Shown piece by piece: positions 11,102 through 19,465 of a DNA stretch of 64,000 nt. The first letter of the stretch is position 1. Each line of letters opens with the position of its first letter. The stretch is from contig NZ_VRLV01000001.1 in the NCBI RefSeq assembly GCF_009760925.1, forward strand, positions 992,001 through 1,056,000. The letters are read 5' to 3'. The DNA comes from Nonomuraea typhae. GTDB lineage: Bacteria; Actinomycetota; Actinomycetes; Streptosporangiales; Streptosporangiaceae. Below the pieces are notes generated by a model, which saw only the letters and a list, made by a program, of their open reading frames with translations, was not told the origin of the DNA and ran no database searches. The translations under genes were made by a program, and so were the position numbers.

Positions 11102-11806
11102 TCAGCCGGTGGACGTCGGCCAGGGTGATGAGTAGTCCCCGTCCGGTTCCGGTGACGGGGTCACGACGCTGCCGTCCGCGGCGTTGATCTTGACCTTCTT
11201 CCTGGCCCCGTCCGGCGTGACGGTCTTGGCCTCCCAGACCGCGACGCCCTTGTCCATGTCCAGTTGCAGCTCGGTGATCTCGGCGCCGGGCGCCTCGGCG
11301 GTGACCTTGTCGGCGGCCTCGGTGTAGGTGACCTTGGCCGCTTCGACCAGCGCCTTGTACGCGGCTTTCTCCATGGGGTCGTTCGCCTCGGCGCTGGGGC
11401 CGGCGACGACCTTGCCGGTGCCGTCCACGCGGACGTAGTTCTCGGTTCCGTCGTCGCCGACCACGACGACCCGCCAGACGCCGGTGTCGCCCGCGCGGTC
11501 GATCTCCGTGACGGTGCCGCTCACCGAGGCCAGCGCCGCCGCCCCCGCGGCGACGGCTCCGCCCGTGCCCGGCGACGCGCTGGGCGTGCCCGTCGCGTCC
11601 GGTGACTCCAGCGGGGCGTCCGTGGGCCCGGACGGGCTGGCCGCGGACCCGGCCCATGGTTGTGCACCGGCGGCCGCTTTGGCGCCTTCGGCGGAGTTGG
11701 TTCCCGTGGTGCCCGTCGTCCCGCAGGCCGCGGCGGCGAGCAGGGCGGCAGCCACGGCCGCCGCCCGAACTGTGTTATTTGATGCTATTTCCCCCATGTG
11801 GCGCAT
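11102..11806 (-). CDS. PepSY-domain lipoprotein
   Basis: This 234-residue secreted lipoprotein has an Ala-rich signal peptide ending at LLAAAACG (Cys near residue 28), then a Thr/Ser/Pro/Gly-rich linker to about residue 100. Two PepSY-like b-strand/helix units follow. The second is clear (KALVEAAKVTYTEAADKVT, then AVWEAKTVTPDGARKKVKIN and DGSVV); the first is shorter (SVSGTVTEIDRAG, then WRVVVVGDDGTENYVRVDG). PepSY domains are often inhibitory or substrate-binding modules of cell-envelope proteins. An ATG at 11797 is an equally good start. No partner gene is obvious; it is convergent with the nitronate monooxygenase gene. Confidence 0.8.
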   Translation of the reverse strand: MRHMGEIASNNTVRAAAVAAALLAAAACGTTGTTGTNSAEGAKAAAGAQPWAGSAASPSGPTDAPLESPDATGTPSASPGTGGAVAAGAAALASVSGTVTEIDRAGDTGVWRVVVVGDDGTENYVRVDGTGKVVAGPSAEANDPMEKAAYKALVEAAKVTYTEAADKVTAEAPGAEITELQLDMDKGVAVWEAKTVTPDGARKKVKINAADGSVVTPSPEPDGDYSSPWPTSTG

Positions 11807-12243
11807 AGTCCCCCATATCACCTCCAGGCATGCCCCTCTGCGGGTAAACCCAGCCAGAGCAGACCGGAAGGCGCAGGCGGGCCGGTCGTCCCGTGATCGG
11901 CACCCGGCGCGGTGGCCTGGGAGGGCCGGGCGAACCGCCGGGCATCGGTGAGGCATGCCGCCGGGAGGCGGTGGAGGGCGGGCCGTGCCGTACCTGTAGG
12001 CCGGGGGCGGCGTTGGGCGGCCGTGCCGTACCTGTAGGGCGGAGGCGGCAGCGCCGTACCTGAAGGCCGTGAGGTGGAGTTGGGCGGCCGTGCCGTACCT
12101 GGAGACCGTCGGGCCGGAGACGGGGCGCGCTGTGCCGCGGGCGGGTGGCAGATCTTGGCCGGTCTGCCAGGTGGCGGGGGTTTTCAGGTGGCGCAACCCA
12201 GCCGTTATCCCCATTTCCCTACCGGATTGCTAGGTTACGGTGT
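11807..12243. other. 437-bp intergenic region with short repeats
   Basis: No convincing gene was found. The stretch holds the promoter side of the PepSY lipoprotein gene, four copies of a short GCCGTACCTG repeat (11981-12106), and the promoter of the GntR gene. TAGGTT at 12231, seven bases before the GTG, would suit a -10 box of a leaderless transcript, and a CCTA-N9-TAGG inverted repeat (12218-12234) overlaps it as a possible operator. Confidence 0.6.
11981..12106. repeat. Four dispersed copies of a GCCGTACCTG-type repeat
   Basis: GGCCGTGCCGTACCTGTAGG occurs exactly at 11981 and 12019. Shortened or altered copies start near 12051 and 12086. Spacing is about 38, 28 and 39 bp, so this is a decayed short tandem array rather than a perfect satellite. 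Confidence 0.75.
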
Positions 12244-12963
12244 GTGGAGACACGGCGACGGGCCGACAGGGCCCGGCAGGTGGCCGATCTGCTGCGTGGC
12301 CAGATCGTGCACGGACAGTTCGGACAGGGCAGGCTGCCCCGCGAGGCGGCCCTGGCCCGTGACTTCGGCATCTCGCGCAACACCGTGCGCGCGGCGCTCG
12401 ACCTGCTGCGGGAGGAAGGACTGGTCGACCGGTGTCCGGGCGTCGGCACCACGGTGGCGGCCGAGAAGTACCCGCACGGCCTGCACCGCCTCCTCGGCCT
12501 GGCCGAGACCCTGCACGAGCACGGCGAAGTGGTCAACCTCGTGCGCACGATGACGCTCATCGAACCACCCGCCGCCGTGAGCCGGCGGCTCGGCGTGCCG
12601 CCCGGTGAGCAGGTCGTCTACCTGGAACGGCTGCGGCGGCTCAACGGCGTGCCGCTCTCGCTGGACCTGACCTATCTCGTGCGCGAGGTCGGGTATCCGC
12701 TGTTCGACAGGGATCTGGCGCACAACGACATCTTCGTCCTGCTCGAAGCCATCGCCGGGCAGCCGCTCGGCACGGCCGAGCTCACCCTGGAGGCGGTCAA
12801 CGCCGACGCCCACACCGCCGCCGCGCTCGAGGCCCCCCGCGGCGCGGCGCTGCTCATGGTGGAGCGGCTGACCCACCTGTCCGACGGCCGCCCCGTGGAT
12901 CTGGAGTACATCCGCTTCAGGGGCGACCGGCTCACCATGCGCGGTCATCTCAACCGGGAGTAG
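12244..12963 (+). CDS. GntR-family regulator with UTRA domain (HutC subfamily)
   Basis: This 239-residue protein has an N-terminal winged helix (ADRARQVADLLRGQIVHGQF, then FGISRNTVRAALDLLREEGL) and a UTRA ligand-binding domain from about residue 90 to the end (VYLERLRRLNGVPLSLDLTY; GAALLMVERLTHLSDGRPVD). The GTG at 12244 begins ETRRRADRARQ and is preferred to the upstream candidate, which lies outside the conserved domain. It is the first gene ahead of the ferredoxin/ABC transporter/flavoprotein operon and stops two bases before the ferredoxin start. It probably senses the imported substrate or a product; the ligand is not known. Confidence 0.9.
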   Translation: METRRRADRARQVADLLRGQIVHGQFGQGRLPREAALARDFGISRNTVRAALDLLREEGLVDRCPGVGTTVAAEKYPHGLHRLLGLAETLHEHGEVVNLVRTMTLIEPPAAVSRRLGVPPGEQVVYLERLRRLNGVPLSLDLTYLVREVGYPLFDRDLAHNDIFVLLEAIAGQPLGTAELTLEAVNADAHTAAALEAPRGAALLMVERLTHLSDGRPVDLEYIRFRGDRLTMRGHLNRE

Positions 12964-12965
12964 CC

Positions 12966-13193
12966 ATGGCCCTGATCACCCAGCGGGTCGAGGTGCCCGT
13001 CACCATCGACGAGTCGCTCTGCATCGACGGCTGCACGCTCTGCGTGGAGGCATGCCCGCTCGACTCCCTCGCGATCAGCGACGAGACGGGCAAGGCGTTC
13101 ATGTACGTGGACGAGTGCTGGTACTGCGGCCCGTGTGCCGCCCGCTGTCCCGTCGACGCCGTCACCATCAACATCCCCTACCTGCTGCGCTGA
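12966..13193 (+). CDS. 2x[4Fe-4S] ferredoxin, AprB-like
   Basis: This 75-residue protein has two 4Fe-4S motifs: CIDGCTLCVEACP (C-x3-C-x2-C-x3-CP) and CWYCGPCAARCPVDAV (C-x2-C-x2-C-x3-CP). The second matches the ECWxCxxCxxxCPxxAI pattern of the beta subunit of adenylylsulfate reductase (AprB), although AprB is about twice as long. It is encoded in the same operon as the AprA-like flavoprotein at 16065, so the two likely form an electron-transfer pair. The start ATG follows the GntR stop closely and a GGGAG ribosome site overlaps that stop. Confidence 0.92.
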   Translation: MALITQRVEVPVTIDESLCIDGCTLCVEACPLDSLAISDETGKAFMYVDECWYCGPCAARCPVDAVTINIPYLLR

Positions 13194-13204
13194 AAGGACG
13201 GGCC

Positions 13205-14575
13205 ATGCGCAAGCTGCTCGCCGCCGCCCTCCTGCTGGCGGTCTCCGGCTGCTCCCTCTCCGGTACGGCAGGCTCCGGTACGGCGAAGGCGAAACTGGTG
13301 ATCGGTTACCAGTCCAAGACCATCAACACCGTCACCGCCGGTACCCTGCTGCGCTCCCTCGGCTACCTGGAGAAGCGCCTGGGCGGGAGGTACGCGGTCG
13401 AATGGCAGGACCACGACACCGGCGCCCCGATCACCGCCAAGATGGTCGCCGGGAAGATCGACATCGGCTCGATGGGCGACTACCCGCTGCTCATCAACGC
13501 CGCCCGTGCCAAGAACACCGAGCTGGTCTCGATCACCGGCTACAACCTGCGCGGCGGGCTCAACATGGTGCTCGTCCCGCCCGGCTCCACCGCCAGGACG
13601 CTGGCCGACCTCAAGGGGACCAAGATCTCCGCCAGCGCCGGCTCGGCCGGGCACGGCACGCTGGTGCAGGCGCTGGAGAAGGCCGGGCTGGACCCGTCCG
13701 CGGACGTCGAGGTGGTCAACCATCAGCCGCAGGTCGGCGCCTCCCAGCTGGAGTCCGGCGGCGTGCAGGGGTACGCGCAGTTCGTGGCCTGGCCGGGGCT
13801 GCTGGTCTTCCAGGGCAAGGGCCGGCTGCTCTATGACGGCTCCGCCCTCGGCGTGCCCACCTTTCACGGGGTCGTGGTCCGCGGGCCGTACGCGAAGGAC
13901 CACCCGGACGTCGTGGACGCCTTCCTCAAGGCGCAGCTGGAGGCCACCCGGTTCCTGCACGAGCAGCCGCTGAAGGCGGCGGAGCTGGTGGCGAAGGAGA
14001 CGGGACTGCCCGCCGAGGTGGTCTACCTGTACAACGGCCCGGGCGGCATCGCCACCTTCGACGCCACGCTCAAGCCGCAGCTCAGGGCCGCCCACCAGCA
14101 CGACATCCCCTACCTGAAGCGGATAAGTCAGGACTTCTCGGGGGTGGATCTGGGCCGGTTTGTCAACGACTCCTACCTGCGCCGGGCATACGGGCCCGGC
14201 TACGACGCCGACGTCGCCAGGACCGGCAACCCGGCGAAGATCACCGGCGCCGACCCCGCCTGCGGCACCCAGGTCACCGACCCCGGGACCGCCTCCGAAC
14301 TGTGGCTCGAAGGCGCCGCCGCCACCCAGCCCGCCGCCACCCCCACCTGCCTGCTGCGCCAGATCGCCGCCGCGGGCCCGTCCGCCGTGCGGGCCGCGTA
14401 CGTGCCCGACACCGTCACCGGCACCCGCTGGTTCGCCGACAAGGCCGTCTGGCTGAAGGCGAAGGGCACCTACCTGCCCTTCACCACCCAGACCGGCGCC
14501 GACGCCTACCGCAAGACCCATCCCGGGGCCGAACCGGTCACCTACGCCCGGGCGCTCGAGACGGACGCCCGATGA
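13205..14575 (+). CDS. TauA/SsuA-like substrate-binding lipoprotein with NosL-like C-terminal domain
   Basis: This 456-residue lipoprotein has a signal peptide with lipobox LAVSGC (Cys16). Residues about 30-330 are a NMT1/TauA-type periplasmic binding domain ([60 protein letters not shown]). Residues about 345-452 are an extra domain resembling NosL, a copper-site assembly lipoprotein: [77 protein letters not shown]. The usual NosL CGM metal motif reads CGT here. An AAAGGA ribosome site precedes the ATG at 13205. It supplies the ligand to the permease and ATPase that follow. Confidence 0.88.
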   Translation: MRKLLAAALLLAVSGCSLSGTAGSGTAKAKLVIGYQSKTINTVTAGTLLRSLGYLEKRLGGRYAVEWQDHDTGAPITAKMVAGKIDIGSMGDYPLLINAARAKNTELVSITGYNLRGGLNMVLVPPGSTARTLADLKGTKISASAGSAGHGTLVQALEKAGLDPSADVEVVNHQPQVGASQLESGGVQGYAQFVAWPGLLVFQGKGRLLYDGSALGVPTFHGVVVRGPYAKDHPDVVDAFLKAQLEATRFLHEQPLKAAELVAKETGLPAEVVYLYNGPGGIATFDATLKPQLRAAHQHDIPYLKRISQDFSGVDLGRFVNDSYLRRAYGPGYDADVARTGNPAKITGADPACGTQVTDPGTASELWLEGAAATQPAATPTCLLRQIAAAGPSAVRAAYVPDTVTGTRWFADKAVWLKAKGTYLPFTTQTGADAYRKTHPGAEPVTYARALETDAR

Positions 14576-15333
14576 AGAGGATCGGCTCCCTGCTCGCCGC
14601 CGCCGCGCTCTGGCAGGTGCTCACCGTCACCGACGCCCGCCTCTGGCTGCGCTTCGACCGGCTGCCCACACTCGACGAGATCGCGGTGCGCTTCGCCCAC
14701 GAGCTGACCACCTCCCTGTACTACCTGGACCTGGCGCAGAGCCTGCTGCGCATCCTCACCGGCTTCGCCGTCGCCGCCGTCGCCGGGGTCGCCGCGGGGG
14801 TGCTCGTCACCCGTTCACGCCGGGCTGGGCCCTGGCTGCTGCCGCTGCTGGAGGTCGTCCGGCCCATCCCGGCCATCGCGCTGGTGCCGATCGCGATCCT
14901 GCTCTTCCCGGCCGACGAGCAGGGCATCGTCTTCATCACCTTCGCCGCCGCCTTCTTCCCGATCATGGTGAGCACCCGGCACGCCGTACGCGCGCTGCCG
15001 ACGCTCTGGGAGGACGCGGTCAGGACCCTCGGCGCCGGGCGGCGGCACGTGCTCTGGCACGTCGTCCTGCCCGGCATCCTGCCCGGCGTGTTCGGCGGGC
15101 TGTCGGTCGGCATGGGCGTGGCCTGGATCTGCGTCATCTCGGCCGAGATGATCTCCGGCGAGTTCGGCGTCGGCTACCGCACCTGGAACGCCTACACCCT
15201 GGTCGACTACCCGGCGGTGATCGTCGGGATGGCCACCATCGGCCTGCTCGGCTGGCTCACCTCGGCCGGCGTCGAACTGACCGGCCGCCGGGTCACCCGG
15301 TGGCTGCCGCGCGCAGAGGGGAGCGGCGCATGA
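14572..15333 (+). CDS. TauC/SsuC-like ABC transporter permease
   Basis: This 253-residue inner-membrane protein has the hydrophobic pattern of nitrate/sulfonate/taurine permeases. The cytoplasmic EAA-type loop with the conserved glycine appears in [22 protein letters not shown] (TLGA core). [15 protein letters not shown] is the usual conserved transmembrane stretch. Start and stop overlap the neighbouring genes by four bases, so it is coupled to the binding protein upstream and the ATPase downstream. Confidence 0.92.
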   Translation: MKRIGSLLAAAALWQVLTVTDARLWLRFDRLPTLDEIAVRFAHELTTSLYYLDLAQSLLRILTGFAVAAVAGVAAGVLVTRSRRAGPWLLPLLEVVRPIPAIALVPIAILLFPADEQGIVFITFAAAFFPIMVSTRHAVRALPTLWEDAVRTLGAGRRHVLWHVVLPGILPGVFGGLSVGMGVAWICVISAEMISGEFGVGYRTWNAYTLVDYPAVIVGMATIGLLGWLTSAGVELTGRRVTRWLPRAEGSGA

Positions 15334-16064
15334 CCACGCTGGCCGAGCGGGCGCCCGCCGTACGCGGGCTCGCCTTCGACGTCGAGGGGCTCAGCCTCGG
15401 GTACGGCCGCGCGCCCGTGCTGCGTGAGCTGGACCTGGCCATCAGGCCGGGCGAGGTGCTGGCCGTCGCCGGGCTCTCCGGCTCGGGCAAGTCCACGCTG
15501 CTGCGCGCGCTGGCCGGGCTGCTCGCCCCGGTCGCCGGGCGCGTGCTGGCCGACGGCGTCGAGGTCGCGGCCACCTCCGCCGACCGCGCGATGATCTTCC
15601 AGGACGACGGCCTGCTGCCCTGGCGCACCGTGCGCCGCAACGTGGAACTGCCGCTGGCCCTCAGGAAGACGCCGCGCGCCGTCCGCCGGGCCGCCGCGCT
15701 GGCCTGGCTGGACCGGGTCGGCCTGGCCCGCTCCGCCGATCTGCTGCCCCGCGAGCTGTCCGGCGGCATGCGGCAGCGGGTCCAGCTCGCCCGCGCCCTG
15801 GCCGGCGCGCCGCGAGCCGTACTCATGGACGAGCCGTTCGGCGCGCTCGACGCGCAGACCCGCGCCGAGATGCAGCGGCTCCTGCTCGACGTGCTGCGCG
15901 ACACCCGCGCCACCGTCGTCTTCGTCACCCACGACGTGGACGAGGCGCTGCTGCTCGGCGACCGCGTCGCGGTCATCGGCGACGGCGCCGTCCGCACCGT
16001 GATCGAGGCCGGCGAGGGGGCCGACCGTGCCGATCTGCGCGCCCGCGTGCTGAAGGAGCTGTAG
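15330..16064 (+). CDS. TauB/SsuB-like ABC transporter ATPase
   Basis: This 244-residue ATPase has Walker [10 protein letters not shown] near residue 45, Q-loop [14 protein letters not shown], signature [15 protein letters not shown], Walker [12 protein letters not shown] and H-loop [16 protein letters not shown]. The [10 protein letters not shown] and EPFGALD patterns are those of the nitrate/sulfonate/taurine group. It starts on the ATG overlapping the permease stop and ends immediately before the flavoprotein ATG with no gap. Confidence 0.93.
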   Translation: MTTLAERAPAVRGLAFDVEGLSLGYGRAPVLRELDLAIRPGEVLAVAGLSGSGKSTLLRALAGLLAPVAGRVLADGVEVAATSADRAMIFQDDGLLPWRTVRRNVELPLALRKTPRAVRRAAALAWLDRVGLARSADLLPRELSGGMRQRVQLARALAGAPRAVLMDEPFGALDAQTRAEMQRLLLDVLRDTRATVVFVTHDVDEALLLGDRVAVIGDGAVRTVIEAGEGADRADLRARVLKEL

Positions 16065-18767
16065 ATGGAGATCCCCGCGCTCGCCGCGCGCCAGGAACTG
16101 GAGTGCGAGGTCCTCGTCGTCGGCGGCGGCACCGCGGGCACCATGGCCGCGATCACCGCCGCCGAGCGCGGCGCCCGCGTCCTGCTGCTGGAGAAGGCCC
16201 ATGTACGGCACAGCGGCGCCCTGGCCATGGGCATGGACGGCGTCAACAACGCGGTCATCCCCGGCAAGGCCACCCCCGAGGACTACGTCGCCGAGATCAC
16301 CCGCGCCAACGACGGCGTGGTCAACCAGAAGACGATCTACCAGACGGCTGCCCGCGGCCACGAGATGGTCGCCCGCCTGGAGCGGTACGGCGTGAAGTTC
16401 GAGAAGGACGAGTACGGCGAGTACGCCGTGCGCCAGGTGCACCGCTCCGGCAGCTACGTGCTGCCGATGCCCGAGGGCAAGGACGTCAAGAAGGTGCTCT
16501 ACCGGGTGCTGCGCCGGCGCGAGATCCGGGAGAAGGTGCGCATCGAGAACCGGGTCATGCCCGTGCGCGTCCTGGTCGCCGGCGGCCGGGCCGTCGGCGT
16601 GGCCGGGTTCGACACCCGTTCCGGGGCGTTCGTCACCGTCCGGGCGGGCGCGGTCATCCTGGCCACCGGCGCCTGCGGCCGGCTCGGCCTGCCCGCCAGC
16701 GGCTACCTCTACGGCACCTACGAGAACCCGGCCAACGCCGGTGACGGCCACGCCATGGCCTACCACGCCGGGGCCGAGCTCAGCGGGATCGAATGCTTCC
16801 AGATCAACCCGCTCATCAAGGACTACAACGGGCCCGCCTGCGCCTACGTGGCCAACCCGTTCGGCGGCTACCAGGTCAACAACCGGGGCGAGCGCTTCGT
16901 CGACTCCGACTACTGGTCCGGTCAGATGATGTCCGAGGTGGCCGCCGAGATCGCCTCCGCCCGCGGGCCCATCTACCTCAAGCTCACCCACCTGCCCGAC
17001 GAGACGATCACCGCGGTGGAGAACATCCTCCACACCACCGAGCGGCCCACGCGCGGCACGTTCCACGCCGGGCGCGGGCACGACTACCGCACCCACGACG
17101 TCGAGATGCACATCTCGGAGATCGGGCTGTGCGGCGGGCACTCCGCCTCCGGGGTGTGGGTGGACGAGCACGGCCGCACCACCGTGCCCGGCCTGTACGC
17201 CGCGGGCGACCTGGCCTGCGTGCCGCACAACTACATGATCGGCGCCTTCGTCTACGGCGACCTGGCCGGGGCCGACGCCGCGGCGGCAGCCGTACCCGTG
17301 CCGGAGGCGCTGCCCGAGGACCAGGTGGCCGCCGCGCACGCGCTGATCTACCGGCCGTTGCGCAACCCGGAAGGCCCGCCGCAGCAGCAGGTGGAGTACA
17401 AGCTGCGCCGCTTCGTCAACGACTACGTGGCGCCGCCCAAGACCGCCGCCAAGCTCGGCCTGGCCCTGGAGTCGTTCGAGCGCATGCGCGAGGAGATCGC
17501 CCAGATGGGCGCCCGCACCCCGCACGAGCTGATGCGCTGCGCCGAGGTGGACTTCATCCGCGACTGCGCGGAAATGGCGGCCCGCGCCTCCCTCACCCGT
17601 ACCGAGAGCCGCTGGGGCCTCTACCACGACCGCGCCGACCTGCCCGCCCGCGACGACGCCGGCTGGCTGTTCCACCTGAACCTGCGCAAACGCGCCGACG
17701 GCGCGATGGAGTTCGTCAAGCGCCCGGTCGAGCCCTACCTCGTGCCGGTCGCGGAGTTCACGCCGCGTCCCGCCGAACCCGTCGTCCTGGCCGCCCGCAC
17801 CACGACCACGGTACGGCGGGCCGCCGTCAGACCGGCCGAGCGCACCGGCGTCGGCCGCTCGCCGCGCATCCTGGAGCTGCACCGGCTCGCCGAGGAACAG
17901 CCCACCGCCGCCCAGCTCGCCCCCTACCTGGCCGACCCCGACCCCAAGGTGCGCCGGGCCGCCATCGCCGCCCTCACCGAGACCGTGCCCGACGGCGCGG
18001 GTCCCGCGCTGGCGGCCGCGCTCGCCGACCCCCACGGCACGGTACGGCGGGCCGCCGCCACCGGGCTGCGCGAACTGGTCGAGGTGCTGCGGCCGCCGCT
18101 CGCCCTGGAGCCGGCGCTGGACAGCCCCGACGCGCTGGTCCGCGCCACCGCCCTGGACGTCCTGCGGGCGCTGCGCCTGGGCGGCGCCGAGGTGTTCGCC
18201 GCCGCGCTCGGCGATCCGGACCGCCGGGTTCGCATCGAGGCGATCCGCGGCCTGGTCTCGCTGGACGAGGCCGGCCCGGTGGCCGCCGCCGCGGCAGACT
18301 CCTCGCGCGAGGTACGCGTATGGGTGGCCAGGGGCCTCGGCCTCATCGGAAAGCAGGTCTCCACCCCGGCGGCGCCGGCCTCGCGTGCCGATGTCCTGAT
18401 GCGGTTGCCCGTGCTGGAGAAGCTGGCCGCCGACGCCGACCCCCTCGTGCGGGCGGCCGCCCTGGAGTCGTCCGGGGCCGTGGGCGCGCCGCTGGAGACG
18501 CTTGCCGTACGGGCGATGGACGATCCCGCGTGGCAGGTGCGGGTGGGCGCGGCCCGGGCGCTGGCCGCGGCCGGACCGGGCACGGCGGTGCCGCCGCTCG
18601 TGGCGGCACTGGCCGACGCCAACCTCGACGTGCGCAAGGCCGCCGTGCTGGCGCTGACCCGCTGGGCCGCGCTGGCGGAGGTCACGGCCCCGCTGGAAAC
18701 GGCTCTGGGCGACTCCGACGCGGACGTGCGCGCCTACGCCCGGCGGGCGCTGGCCGGGCACGGGTGA
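16065..18767 (+). CDS. AprA/FrdA-like FAD flavoprotein fused to C-terminal HEAT repeats
   Basis: This 900-residue protein has two parts. Residues 1 to about 560 are a fumarate reductase/AprA-family flavoprotein: dinucleotide motif VVGGGTAGTMAAITAAERGA near residue 18, flavin contact RHSGALAMGMDGVNNAV, ILATGACGRLGLPASGY, the GHSASGVWVDEHGRTTVPGL region, and YAAGDLACVPHNYMIGAFVY near the FAD end. Residues about 600-900 are about eight HEAT-like helical repeats with recurring DPDPKVRRAAIAAL-type units. The AprB-like ferredoxin and a TauABC-type importer in the same operon suggest redox chemistry on an imported, perhaps sulfonated, compound. The reaction is not established, and the HEAT tail may dock partners. 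Confidence 0.88.
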   Translation: MEIPALAARQELECEVLVVGGGTAGTMAAITAAERGARVLLLEKAHVRHSGALAMGMDGVNNAVIPGKATPEDYVAEITRANDGVVNQKTIYQTAARGHEMVARLERYGVKFEKDEYGEYAVRQVHRSGSYVLPMPEGKDVKKVLYRVLRRREIREKVRIENRVMPVRVLVAGGRAVGVAGFDTRSGAFVTVRAGAVILATGACGRLGLPASGYLYGTYENPANAGDGHAMAYHAGAELSGIECFQINPLIKDYNGPACAYVANPFGGYQVNNRGERFVDSDYWSGQMMSEVAAEIASARGPIYLKLTHLPDETITAVENILHTTERPTRGTFHAGRGHDYRTHDVEMHISEIGLCGGHSASGVWVDEHGRTTVPGLYAAGDLACVPHNYMIGAFVYGDLAGADAAAAAVPVPEALPEDQVAAAHALIYRPLRNPEGPPQQQVEYKLRRFVNDYVAPPKTAAKLGLALESFERMREEIAQMGARTPHELMRCAEVDFIRDCAEMAARASLTRTESRWGLYHDRADLPARDDAGWLFHLNLRKRADGAMEFVKRPVEPYLVPVAEFTPRPAEPVVLAARTTTTVRRAAVRPAERTGVGRSPRILELHRLAEEQPTAAQLAPYLADPDPKVRRAAIAALTETVPDGAGPALAAALADPHGTVRRAAATGLRELVEVLRPPLALEPALDSPDALVRATALDVLRALRLGGAEVFAAALGDPDRRVRIEAIRGLVSLDEAGPVAAAAADSSREVRVWVARGLGLIGKQVSTPAAPASRADVLMRLPVLEKLAADADPLVRAAALESSGAVGAPLETLAVRAMDDPAWQVRVGAARALAAAGPGTAVPPLVAALADANLDVRKAAVLALTRWAALAEVTAPLETALGDSDADVRAYARRALAGHG
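17860..18765 (+). repeat. HEAT-repeat coding segment of the flavoprotein gene
   Basis: Degenerate units of about 30 codons share a DP-x3-VR-x-AA-x2-AL pattern: for example DPDPKVRRAAIAAL, DPHGTVRRAAATGL, DADPLVRAAALESS, DPAWQVRVGAARAL and DANLDVRKAAVLAL. This is a protein-level repeat, not a DNA satellite. Confidence 0.85.
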
Positions 18768-19096
18768 GCCGTCGTGGCGGTGCTTTTCCACCATTTGTCA
18801 TCACACTTACGGTGGTTTTGGTGACACCTGGGTACACCGCCGCGCCGGCTCGGCGGCTAATGTCTGCGACGACCGTCCGATAAATGCCCTATTTCCCGAA
18901 AAAGCTGGCTTTTCGGATAAATGGTGACATGTTGGGAAATAAGGCTTTGCTTCCTAGCGGGAGACCTGGCGGGGTGCCGCCGGTTAACGTCGGGTACGTT
19001 CATCAGCGCCGTTTCCGTGCGTCCTGTTGACCCGGAATTCGGCGCCATCCACCTGCCCAGACATCCGCTGGGCCGTCAATCGGGGAGTGATCTCTG
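18768..19096. other. 329-bp intergenic region with nested inverted repeats
   Basis: No gene was found. An inner hairpin CCGAAAA/TTTTCGG (18896-18902 and 18910-18916) is enclosed by ATTTCCC/GGGAAAT arms (18891-18897 and 18934-18940; the 5' arms overlap, so the two folds are exclusive). GATAAATG occurs twice around it. This AT-richer block could be a terminator, an operator or a structured leader of the small secreted protein gene; the sequence does not decide between them. GGGAG before 19097 is the ribosome site. Confidence 0.5.
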
Positions 19097-19348
19097 ATGC
19101 TCAAGCGCCTTTTCATCGGCACGATGATCGCGGCATCGGCATTCGCGGTCACCGGAACGGTCATCACCACACAGGCGGCAAGCGCCTCGACGCAGGCCGT
19201 CTGTTCGGCTCCAACCGGCAAGGTCACCACGGCGGCGAAGAAATGCCGCTGGCGGTGGAACAAGCACGGCAAGAAGTGCTGGTACTGCTGGCACCACCAC
19301 CACTGGGAGAAGAAGTGGTGCAAGCACTGGGATAAGAACAAGCACTGA
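19097..19348 (+). CDS. Small secreted Trp/His/Cys/Lys-rich protein
   Basis: This 83-residue protein has a Sec signal peptide (positive MLKRLF, hydrophobic core, likely cleavage after about residue 31 near ASAS). The mature part of about 50 residues is basic and contains seven Trp, seven His and five Cys, with CWYCWHHHHWEKKWCKHW as the core. No family is recognised. The composition suggests metal binding or a cationic membrane-active peptide; both are guesses. Its own ribosome site, long leader and downstream hairpin indicate an independent transcript. Confidence 0.75.
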   Translation: MLKRLFIGTMIAASAFAVTGTVITTQAASASTQAVCSAPTGKVTTAAKKCRWRWNKHGKKCWYCWHHHHWEKKWCKHWDKNKH

Positions 19349-19372
19349 CGGCGGCGGACAAGGTCCGCGCCA

Positions 19373-19394
19373 CCCCCGCCCGCACGGGCGGGGG
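19373..19394 (+). terminator. Hairpin terminator after the small secreted protein gene
   Basis: The arms CCCCCGCCCG and CGGGCGGGGG form a very stable stem with a tight loop, 24 bases after the stop codon. It is followed by TTCATC. Confidence 0.8.
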
Positions 19395-19465
19395 TTCATC
19401 GCGTCACTGGGTCAAGTCTCCGCCAGGAACCACGCCCCGCCCGGCTGAACGGGTATCCCGGGAAA

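Noticed and set aside
12115..12240. Upstream ATG start for the GntR gene at 12145
   Set aside because: The added residues lie outside the winged helix and the GTG at 12244 has a plausible leaderless promoter.
15207..18794. Long minus-strand frame opposite the flavoprotein gene
   Set aside because: Arg/Gly/His-rich shadow without motifs; the plus strand encodes the flavoprotein and ATPase.
18880..19090. c-di-AMP (ydaO-type) riboswitch before the small secreted protein
   Set aside because: The region has inverted repeats, but the conserved core strings of that class could not be found.
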